Assembly: GCA_027365715.1 (NCBI GenBank)
Contig: DAHXLZ010000255.1
Location: forward strand, 1 to 10,155
Source of the DNA: Methanomassiliicoccales archaeon
GTDB taxonomy: Archaea > Thermoplasmatota > Thermoplasmata > Sysuiplasmatales > Sysuiplasmataceae
Direction of reading: 5' to 3'
Length of the DNA stretch: 10,155 bases
The notes below the pieces were generated by a model. It did not search any database. It saw only the letters and a program-made list of their open reading frames with translations, and was not told the origin of the DNA. Below, in pieces: positions 1 to 4,834 of this stretch. The position numbers and the translations under genes were made by a program. Positions within the stretch are counted from its first letter, which is position 1; each line of letters starts with the position of its first letter.

Positions 1-135
1 AACTGGTGCCCCGACACAATCGGAGAGATGGTAACAAGGGTGAAGGGTGCTCTTGGCAGGCTGAAGAGGCAGCCGGAGAGAATAAGAAAGGCGATAATAC
101 ACTCGGCGCTGCCCCTTCCAAAGATTCGCGTATGC
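1..135 (+). CDS. C-terminal end of a possible transposase, partial at left edge
   Basis: Frame 1 is open from the window edge to a TGA at 133-135 and encodes about 44 residues, starting NWCPDTIGEMVTRV and ending LPLPKIRVC. The pattern (Asn, a Thr-Ile-x-Glu helix, a Leu/Arg-rich amphipathic helix, then Pro-Glu-x-Ile-Arg) resembles the last helix of DDE transposases of the IS630/Tc1 type. That is a judgement from pattern only, because the catalytic part lies outside the window. The neighbouring transposase remnant and DUF2080 gene make a mobile-element origin reasonable. It could instead be the tail of an unrelated protein. The competing frame beginning at position 6 gives a low-complexity, unconvincing product. 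Confidence 0.4.
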
Positions 136-174
136 TGAAACTGCTGCAAAATGGCGCACATTCAATCCAAAGAA

Positions 175-190
175 GAATAAAACTTAAACT
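175..190 (+). promoter_or_regulatory. Possible TATA box for the small ORF at 217-403
   Basis: An AT-rich stretch (AATAAAACTTAAACT) sits in otherwise GC-balanced DNA. Its centre is about 34 nt upstream of the ATG at 217 and about 20 nt upstream of the ATG at 203. The spacing roughly fits an archaeal TATA element giving a very short leader. Support is positional only. Confidence 0.3.
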
Positions 191-216
191 TCTCCCGATC
201 GCTTGGATGTGACTGT

Positions 217-403
217 GATGAGCGCCCAAGTGAACGAGGGGATATTCCAAATACACTGGTGCATCCATGGCGGAGTAATTATGCCTCTTTCGCTAACAAA
301 CGCGGCTCCGTATGGCGTGGCTGCCGATGTTGTTGAAAAGTCGTTGAAATCCCTGGTAGAAGACAAACTTGTCTTGTCCGAGCTGCTCAACTACGAAAGG
401 TAG
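217..403 (+). CDS. Small hypothetical protein, possibly a gene remnant
   Basis: This reading frame gives a 61-residue product (MSAQVNEGIFQIHW...), or 66 residues if the ATG at 203 is used. The second half (AAPYGVAADVVEKSLKSLVEDKLV) looks like a normal soluble amphipathic helix, more protein-like than the opposite-strand frame over the same DNA, which is Ser/Thr-rich and lacks pattern. No family is recognised. It lies between a possible transposase tail and a truncated transposase, so it may be a fragment of a gene broken by insertion. No strong ribosome binding site is visible, and a TATA-like stretch at 175-190 could allow near-leaderless expression. Confidence 0.3.
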
Positions 404-437
404 CAAGAGTCTTCAAGAAAGATGTAAACTTCACCGA

Positions 438-980
438 TCATGTCAGGACAGCAGAGATGCAGTTACCGTTCTCTCTCATGGAACGGTAGTGACGTGTGAT
501 CGACAGGGAGTAGCCGGTGCCGTCTCCGCTCAGGTTGCCTCCTGCACCGTAGGCAAGGAGCACAAACATGTTGTGTATTATGAGCCTGACTGGCAGTGCG
601 GAATATGCCCTTTCCACCGTTTTGTAGCATATGTCTATGTCTGTCAGCGGACCGAACAGTGACAGCAGGCCGGCCATCTTCCTGTTGCTCAATGAGAATA
701 TCTCCTTCAGCAGCAGTATGACAACCTTCTGTTCAGACGTCACCTTCGGCGGCCCGCCCATGCGGTCGTCCGGAGAGAATATGATCGATGACGCACTCTT
801 CACGACAGAGTACAGTTCCGCTGCTGCACGTCTGATGCTCTGTTCGTATGACAGTTCATACGTACTCCAGTCTCTTCCGGTGTGTCTGGAGTACTGTTCC
901 CTGTACTTCTTTACAAGGAAATCGAACTCATTGTGAAACCGTTCGAACTGCTTGTAAGTCGGCACAGGGGGTAATGGCAA
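438..980 (-). pseudogene. Truncated DDE transposase (N-terminal portion only)
   Basis: The minus-strand frame gives 180 residues beginning PLPPVPTYKQFERFHNEFDF, with a helical N-terminal half rich in Arg/Tyr. Near residues 150-165 comes GDGTGYSLSITRHYRS, which looks like the strand carrying the first catalytic Asp of an RNase H-like DDE transposase. The frame then ends after SMRENGNCISAVLT, so the second Asp, the Glu and the C-terminal half are missing; such enzymes usually run to 350-450 residues. The only in-frame starts are TTG at 980 or GTG at 965. An ATG at 985-987 lies one frame away, and removing one C from the run near 969 would join it as MNFAITPVPTYK, which suggests an N-terminal frameshift too. 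The exact IS family (IS4-like or unclassified archaeal) cannot be fixed. It is almost certainly inactive. Confidence 0.7.
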
Positions 981-993
981 AGTTCATATAAAG

Positions 994-1011
994 ACATATG
1001 TATACATATGT
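994..1011. repeat. Perfect 18-bp palindrome between divergent genes
   Basis: ACATATGTATACATATGT is its own reverse complement over all 18 bases. It lies between the transposase remnant (minus) and the DUF2080-like gene (plus). It could be an operator for a dimeric DNA-binding protein, part of a transposon end, or an AT-rich promoter stretch that is palindromic by chance. The sequence alone does not separate these. Confidence 0.6.
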
Positions 1012-1032
1012 GCAACAATAAGCGCAAATCTG

Positions 1033-1039
1033 TTTAAAT
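1033..1039 (+). promoter_or_regulatory. TATA box of the DUF2080-like gene
   Basis: TTTAAAT is centred 25 nt upstream of the ATG at 1061. That spacing predicts transcription starting at or next to the start codon, that is, a leaderless mRNA. No Shine-Dalgarno-like sequence is needed or seen. Confidence 0.5.
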
Positions 1040-1060
1040 CATACTGGAGATATACTGCAC

Positions 1061-1225
1061 ATGCACGACAGGGAAGTTGTCATCGACAGTAAACAGATCA
1101 CGCTGAAAGATGAGGTAGAAACATTCTTCCAGAAGACGGTGACCAAGTTCAGCACATCGGCGAAGCTCGATGTGCCGAAGAAGTACATAGGGAAGAGAGC
1201 ATATGTTGTCATACTGAAGGACTGA
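1061..1225 (+). CDS. DUF2080-like small transposon-associated protein
   Basis: This 54-residue protein begins MHDREVVIDSKQITLKDEVE. Its second half, with KFSTSAKLDVPKKYIGKRAYVVILKD, matches the archaeal DUF2080 'transposon-encoded' pattern: a short beta-rich domain with a [G/S]xxAKxxVPKKYIGKR core and a hydrophobic terminal strand. The fold resembles AbrB-like swapped-hairpin DNA-binding domains, which suggests a dimeric DNA-binding role, but the family's function is not established. Genes of this family often sit beside archaeal transposase genes; here it diverges from the truncated transposase, with a perfect palindrome between them. A well-placed TATA box supports expression from the ATG at 1061. 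The gene appears intact although its transposase partner is broken. Confidence 0.75.
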   Translation: MHDREVVIDSKQITLKDEVETFFQKTVTKFSTSAKLDVPKKYIGKRAYVVILKD

Positions 1226-1302
1226 ATTGATAATGGACTTATGTCCCGCTGTGGCGCGGCAGGAACGGGCGGAGGAAGATCAAACGTGCGACCTATCTTC
1301 AC

Positions 1303-1626
1303 ATGGACGCAGAGGGCATCGCGATGCGGTTCTGGAACACAAGGATAGTGCTTTTCAAGCCACGGAGCTTTGTCACAGACACCGGCGGCTGGCGCTCTGT
1401 CTACGGCGACCTGCGGGACTTCATAGGACCCTTCCTCGTACGCGACGAATACGGGAGGAACCAGCAGGAAGAGATACGGGCGCCGAGGTGGCAGGAGGAC
1501 GACTTCCAACCCTATGCCCCTATCGTGCAGGGCATAATAGACCTCTGCAGGGAACACAGGGAACAAGTGTTCGATTGCTGCAAAGCAACAGTTGTTGTCA
1601 CGTTTTTTTTGACACGAAAGGCTTAA
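1303..1626 (+). CDS. Hypothetical protein with TGGWR motif; N-terminus probably frameshifted
   Basis: From the ATG at 1303 the frame gives 107 residues containing MRFWNTRIVLFKPRSFVTDTGGWRSV. This resembles small accessory or phage-type proteins with a 'TGGWR[T/S]V' core; no function is known to me. The same frame is open upstream to 1234 with GC-rich third positions and protein-like content (TYVPLWRGRNGRRKIKRATYLH), but it has no in-frame start codon. An ATG at 1233-1235 sits exactly one base out of frame: dropping one G would give MTYVPLWRG. The simplest reading is a one-base insertion near the start (or a sequence error), leaving either a pseudogene or a product shortened to 1303. The C-terminal codons cross a run of eight T (1603-1610) and the tail is hydrophobic (ATVVVTFFL), so the 3' end may also be altered. 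Confidence 0.5.
   Translation: MDAEGIAMRFWNTRIVLFKPRSFVTDTGGWRSVYGDLRDFIGPFLVRDEYGRNQQEEIRAPRWQEDDFQPYAPIVQGIIDLCREHREQVFDCCKATVVVTFFLTRKA
1603..1610 (+). terminator. T8 tract, possible oligo-T terminator
   Basis: Eight consecutive T lie at the 3' end of the 1303-1626 frame and upstream of the 1667 gene. In archaea, oligo-T on the non-template strand can terminate transcription without a hairpin. It lies 14 nt before the annotated stop, so either the true reading frame ends earlier or the tract is only a slippage-prone homopolymer. Confidence 0.35.
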
Positions 1627-1630
1627 TATT
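1621..1630 (+). promoter_or_regulatory. Possible TATA box of the secreted-protein gene
   Basis: GCTTAATATT is centred about 41 nt upstream of the ATG at 1667. A TATA element here would start transcription near 1650 and leave a leader of roughly 15 nt. It follows the T8 tract directly, as expected for a new transcription unit. Confidence 0.4.
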
Positions 1631-1666
1631 CACGATGCCGGTATAGAAGAGTGCTGATGCATTGAG

Positions 1667-3574
1667 ATGGCACATACAAGACTCATGAAGCTTTTTGCCG
1701 TTATCGCCTCGGTTGTCATCATAGCTGCTGGAGCAGGATATGCCCTTCATGTCTACAGCCGGAGAAGTGTTTCGGGACCCAAACCCAAGCCTGCCGGCTA
1801 TTTCGGCCCAAGAGTGGTTGTGAATTCAAACAGCCCGACAGGAAGCATTGCCAACAACACCACCATCAACGTGCAGATTTTCTCTGCCGTCCCCTCGGCA
1901 TTTGCCAAGACAGGACTGAGCTTCTACAGTATAGCCCGGGACAATCAGTGGAACAACAGTGTCAACGATGAGCTGCTGAATGCAACGATGCTGCCTGGAA
2001 ACGCCTCGACCGGCAAGTTCTTCCTGTCGACACAGTTCAATTCAGTTGCAAAGGAATGGATGTCCCTTCTCTCACTGGACACTGGGACGAACTACCCTTC
2101 ACTCACTGTTGAAGCGGTCAAGACAGTCGTGATGAACGGAAGCATGCTGCTCTACCAGTACTACAACAACATTCCTTTCAATCCATTCAGCCTGTCCGTT
2201 GTCAGGGCAAACAGCACAGTGCTCTCAAACAGCACGCTTCTCGCATCAATGGGACTGGAGAGCTGGTTCAGCGGCAGCAATGTCAGTCTTTCGAACTATT
2301 CTCAGATATCACTGACGAACATCGGTTTCAACCTGACGCTTGTGTTTCCCTCCGTCCCCATTCAGGTCATATCTGCCAATGCTTCTGCAAACGGAGACAT
2401 GTCATATTTTCATGCAGGATCCCTCGTTCCTGCCGTTGCCTCACCCGATAGCTGTTATTGGACATACTATTACACGTATCCGAGCACAACAAGCAACACG
2501 CTGGAAAAGACGACCTACGCCAACGGAACACTTCCGTTGCTGGGCGTGCATATAGGCAGGAGTGCAGACCAGGGCAATTCGCAAATATCCATTGGCGCTT
2601 CTGTCAATGTTCAGAATGACACCATCAAACTATCCTCAAACCAGGTCTATTCCAATCCATCAGGATCAATAACAACATCTATGAGCACGCAGCCTTCCTT
2701 CAGTCACCTGGCGAACGTAACAGTGGGCAGTTCAATAAGTGGATCAATTGCCACCCCTGAAGGCATTTCGGAAAAACTGGGAGACAACCACAGCCAAGCG
2801 CAGAATTTGACTACGGCATTTGTGGGCATTCAGGGTGTCGAATATGAGTTCCAGCATTACAACAGATACACTTACAATTACAAGGATTACTGGGCTGATG
2901 AGGTATGCCCGCCGTACAGGTACCCGCCCCATCTTATTTCCCAGACGCTCGTCTCAAAAACATACGACGGCAATTTCACTATCGGCGAAATTGTTCACGT
3001 GAATTCAACGGCAGGACTGAAAGTTACTGGCTCCCCTGTCTCGATTGCTGAGGCATGGGTCATACAGCACTACCTGCTGCATGATTCCAATGGAAGCGTG
3101 CAGCTCAATGCGAGCGGCAGTGGCACCGAATACCAGTCTTCCACTATATGGGCGATGACCTACGGATGGACAAATGCGGCCAATGCGTATAAGGAGGCGG
3201 AAGATGCCCTGAACATATTCTCAACTGCCCTTTCACTGGGGCTCGCTGTAATAGCCGCCATTGCAGCCGCCAACCCGCTGGATTTTGATGCAGGCGAGGC
3301 TGCAATTATAGCTGCCGCCGGTGGTCTCATAGCTAAGACTATCTCACTTGCGGCCACAATACTCGACCAGTACTCTTCCATAAGCTTCATATCTGGCAGC
3401 ACCGCAATAACTACGGCATGGTACTTCAGCAATTACCCTTTAGTCTCACCTGGTTCCAATTACACTATGCCCTTTTACGAATCATCGAGCGGTGTCATGC
3501 TCACACTGCCAAACGGCAACAGCTATTTCTTCTATGCACCTGAAGACTATCTGAATGCAACATCGATTATTTAA
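1667..3574 (+). CDS. Large secreted or membrane-anchored sequon-rich protein of unknown function
   Basis: The product has 635 residues. Residues 7-28 form a hydrophobic segment after MAHTRLMK and before a basic HVYSRRS stretch; this is a signal peptide or signal anchor that places the rest outside the cell. The exported part is rich in Ser, Thr, Asn and Tyr and holds about 23 N-x-S/T sequons, so heavy N-glycosylation is likely, as in acidophile surface proteins. Only two cysteines are present (263 and 414), which could form one disulfide. Residues 513-566 are unusual: two hydrophobic Ala/Gly-rich stretches (LSLGLAVIAAIAAANPL and AAIIAAAGGLIAKTISLAATIL) flank a short acidic link (DFDAGE), like a membrane-insertable hairpin. 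About 70 polar residues follow. No enzyme motif is seen. Candidates are a surface-layer-associated protein, adhesin, or pore-forming/antagonistic protein. The ATG at 1667 is favoured; the next Met (residue 7) would still keep the hydrophobic segment. Confidence 0.75.
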   Translation: MAHTRLMKLFAVIASVVIIAAGAGYALHVYSRRSVSGPKPKPAGYFGPRVVVNSNSPTGSIANNTTINVQIFSAVPSAFAKTGLSFYSIARDNQWNNSVNDELLNATMLPGNASTGKFFLSTQFNSVAKEWMSLLSLDTGTNYPSLTVEAVKTVVMNGSMLLYQYYNNIPFNPFSLSVVRANSTVLSNSTLLASMGLESWFSGSNVSLSNYSQISLTNIGFNLTLVFPSVPIQVISANASANGDMSYFHAGSLVPAVASPDSCYWTYYYTYPSTTSNTLEKTTYANGTLPLLGVHIGRSADQGNSQISIGASVNVQNDTIKLSSNQVYSNPSGSITTSMSTQPSFSHLANVTVGSSISGSIATPEGISEKLGDNHSQAQNLTTAFVGIQGVEYEFQHYNRYTYNYKDYWADEVCPPYRYPPHLISQTLVSKTYDGNFTIGEIVHVNSTAGLKVTGSPVSIAEAWVIQHYLLHDSNGSVQLNASGSGTEYQSSTIWAMTYGWTNAANAYKEAEDALNIFSTALSLGLAVIAAIAAANPLDFDAGEAAIIAAAGGLIAKTISLAATILDQYSSISFISGSTAITTAWYFSNYPLVSPGSNYTMPFYESSSGVMLTLPNGNSYFFYAPEDYLNATSII

Positions 3575-3595
3575 GCAGAAGTTGGATTTCTGCTT
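3573..3595 (+). terminator. Hairpin overlapping the stop codon of the secreted-protein gene
   Basis: AAGCAGAA (3573-3580) pairs perfectly with TTCTGCTT (3588-3595) across a 7-nt loop. The stem starts inside the TAA stop codon. T-rich runs follow at about 3627-3642. Together these could form the 3' end of the 1667-3574 transcript. The stem alone could also act as a stabilising 3' structure. Confidence 0.5.
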
Positions 3596-3785
3596 TCATG
3601 AAGGCACATATTACAAGCAAGAGAGGTTTTTCACATTTTTCTCTTCTTCGTTAAACCACTTCGCTGATTCGCTGTGGTAGAGCATATGATTTCTGTGCAA
3701 AACATAAAGTGAAAGGCACAGACAGATCTGCTGCTGATCGCGAAGCTGCAGAGCGGCAGGGTCAGTCTCCGTGACATCGGCATCA
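3596..3785. other. Gene-poor stretch between the secreted-protein gene and the clamp-like fragment
   Basis: No convincing gene is seen in this stretch of about 190 nt. It holds two T-rich tracts near 3627-3642 and a small inverted repeat, ACCAC (3655-3659) with GTGGT (3674-3678), enclosing a direct repeat of TTCGCT. A weak AT-rich motif, ACATAAAG, lies near 3703, about 110 nt before the next start. The reading frames across it on both strands look like noise. Confidence 0.5.
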
Positions 3786-3809
3786 GGGTGCGGTAGGCAC
3801 CCGTTTTTT
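3786..3809 (+). terminator. Intrinsic-terminator-like hairpin plus T6 just before the clamp-like gene
   Basis: GGGTGC (3786-3791) pairs perfectly with GCACCC (3797-3802) over a 5-nt loop (GGTAG), and G plus six T follow (3804-3809). The T run ends 9 nt before the ATG at 3819, and the GGTGAT ribosome-binding motif starts right after it. It may end transcription coming from the left, or act as a leader attenuator of the clamp-like gene. Confidence 0.55.
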
Positions 3810-3818
3810 GGTGATACA

Positions 3819-4253
3819 ATGGACAGAGACACAACAGCAGAAATGAACAGTGTGCCAGAGGACGGGACCGATCCTGCGGACAATGCACAGGGGCAGCCGT
3901 CCGGGGAAGCAGACGAACGCGGCGACACGCGGACAGGGCTGGACTTCACCGTCCGCGAGGATGCGCAGGTGCTGAAGAGGGTGGTCAAAACGCTCTTCAG
4001 CATTGCGGACGAGGCGATGGTGTGCTTCGACGGGGAAGGCGGGATAGTGATGCCCTGCGTCGACCCTGCACATGTGGCGATGATCGAGTGCACATTCACG
4101 CCAGACAGCCTCAGCCTGGGCGGCTGGGAAGTGAGTGAGGGCAGGCGCCTTACCGAACCCGCATACGCCATCGATCTGAAACGTCTTGACGGCTTCCTCT
4201 CGCTGCTTGGTGTGAAGGACAGCGTCGCGTTCCGTCCGCTTCGTCTCCGGTGA
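3819..4253 (+). pseudogene. PCNA-like sliding clamp fragment with acidic N-terminal extension
   Basis: The frame encodes 144 residues from the ATG at 3819, with GGTGAT 3 nt upstream as a ribosome binding site. Residues 1-40 are hydrophilic and acidic (about 11 Asp/Glu against 3 Arg) and probably disordered. Residues 41-139 resemble the start of an archaeal PCNA: a helix (REDAQVLKRVVKTLFSIADEAMVCF), the signature-like VDPAHVAM at 81-88, and AYAIDLKRLDGFLSLLGVKDSVAF at 116-138, corresponding to the 'DLEKLxKILK' helix and following strand. Normal PCNA has about 245 residues in two domains; here the frame stops inside domain 1, so the interdomain connector, domain 2 and the trimer interface are missing. 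The stop overlaps an oppositely oriented integrase fragment by 27 nt, so truncation by rearrangement is likely. A deliberate mini-clamp or decoy is a less likely alternative. Confidence 0.6.
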
Positions 4254-4523
4254 GGTTTGCTCGGCGTTTCCACGTTCGACGTATTTCATCACGTCATCCC
4301 TGGTGATGCGGCTGAACGGCTTGTCAGCAATGCGTGAGAGCTTCCTCAGAACGGCTATGTAGCGCACCTGCCTCGGAACGCTCAGTCCTTCAGCGTTCCT
4401 GAACCTGATGTATTCCCTGATGACCTTCCTGCTGGCAGGCAGGACGGTATCGTCCTTCTCAAGCACCCGCATCGCAAGTTCGAGCATCCGGTCGTAGTGA
4501 TGGATGTCCGCTGGATCATGCAT
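4227..4523 (-). pseudogene. N-terminal fragment of a tyrosine recombinase (XerC/integrase type)
   Basis: Residues 1-99 from the ATG at 4521-4523 look like the helical SAM-like core-binding domain of phage/archaeal integrases: DTVLPASRKVIREYIRFRNAEGLSVPRQVRYIAVLRKLSRIADKPFSRITRDDVMKYVE, ending near SPETKRTER. This matches the family pattern of helix, 'N...IREY..F', 'R...Y...L..L', and 'T.eDv..yv'. The catalytic domain (R, HxxR, Y) is absent. Downstream of 4227 the frame stays open to 3783, but that is only the antisense of the clamp-like fragment. The gene lies 43 nt beyond the 3' end of tRNA-Leu on the same strand, the usual place for an integrase next to its tRNA attachment site. The enzyme is probably dead after a deletion or inversion. 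Confidence 0.65.
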
Positions 4524-4566
4524 GCCTGAGAGTAAATATCGATTGTAATCTGGACCTTCAGTTCAG

Positions 4567-4665
4567 TGCGGGAGGAGGGATTTGAACCCACGGACCCCTG
4601 CGGGACAGAATTTCCCAAATGTATTCTTAAGTCCTGCGCTGTTGGCCAAGCTTAGCTACTCCCGC
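4567..4665 (-). tRNA. tRNA-Leu (anticodon UAA) with 14-nt intron
   Basis: The 99-nt gene on the minus strand has a 7-bp acceptor stem (GCGGGAG with CTCCCGC) followed by discriminator A. The D arm is GCT...AGC with the GG of the loop. The anticodon stem is CAGGA with TTCTG (one G-U pair), and the loop CTTAAGA carries anticodon UAA. The long class II variable arm (CCCGCAGGG core) is typical of leucine tRNA, and the T loop is TTCAAAT. The T stem GTGGG/CCCTC has one U-U mismatch at its second pair. CCA is not encoded. Removing the 14-nt intron after position 37 gives an 85-nt mature tRNA. It reads UUA and probably UUG codons. Confidence 0.93.
4612..4625 (-). other. tRNA intron at position 37/38 with bulge-helix-bulge fold
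   Basis: On the tRNA strand the intron is AATACATTTGGGAA. Exon bases C32-U-U-A35 pair with UGGG of the intron (one A-U, one C-G, two G-U pairs), giving a 4-bp central helix. That helix is flanked by 3-nt bulges AG^A and AA^A, with cuts after the second base of each. This is the layout recognised by archaeal tRNA-splicing endonuclease. The inner helix is almost absent, so the motif is relaxed. Confidence 0.8.
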
Positions 4666-4690
4666 TTCATGCGCGGGATAGCCGGGGGGC

Positions 4691-4703
4691 AATAATTTAA
4701 TTT
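4691..4703 (-). promoter_or_regulatory. TATA box of tRNA-Leu
   Basis: On the minus strand AAATTAAATTATT is centred about 32 nt upstream of the tRNA 5' end (4665). It sits in a GC-rich flank and is the best-placed archaeal TATA element in the window. Confidence 0.65.
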
Positions 4704-4784
4704 GCATGTGCTCACTGCCGATGTCTTTACCGTACGCAATTCTGGTTTCAGTCTGATGATTCATCTGCACTCTCCAGGCAAAGC

Positions 4785-4794
4785 GTTAATTTAC
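4785..4794 (+). promoter_or_regulatory. Possible TATA box of the aldehyde dehydrogenase gene
   Basis: GTTAATTTAC is centred about 45 nt before the ATG at 4835, which would give a leader of about 20 nt. A weak purine motif (AGG within CAGGTTGTG) lies 10-15 nt before the start. Apart from this and the tRNA TATA box, I see nothing in 4666-4834. Confidence 0.4.
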
Positions 4795-4834
4795 AACCTC
4801 CGGACTCAAAGACCGACAGCCAGGTTGTGCAACA

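Noticed and set aside
184..390. Minus-strand 68-aa frame
   Set aside because: Antisense of the 217-403 frame, rich in Ser/Thr, with no protein-like pattern or ribosome binding site.
1039..1566. Minus-strand 175-aa frame
   Set aside because: Covers the DUF2080-like gene and the TGGWR gene on the opposite strand; Pro/Val/Ser-rich antisense translation.
1227..1646. Plus-strand 139-aa frame overlapping the TGGWR gene
   Set aside because: Arg/His-rich out-of-frame translation; the 1303-1626 frame has the recognisable TGGWR pattern and better third-position composition.
3783..4226. Continuation of the minus-strand integrase frame as a 246-aa protein
   Set aside because: Beyond about residue 99 the translation is only the antisense of the clamp-like coding sequence and loses all integrase pattern; no catalytic residues appear.
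3611..4273. Minus-strand 220-aa open frame
   Set aside because: Ser/Pro/Arg-rich translation with no family pattern, opposite the clamp-like fragment; long open antisense frames are expected in GC-rich coding DNA.
1..4560. Search for a second tRNA-Leu 3' end (attR) or a CRISPR array
   Set aside because: Reading the left part by eye showed no repeat of the T-arm sequence and no regularly spaced repeats.
4823..4833. Near-palindrome GTTG/CAAC before the aldehyde dehydrogenase start
   Set aside because: Only a 4-bp stem; not above chance.
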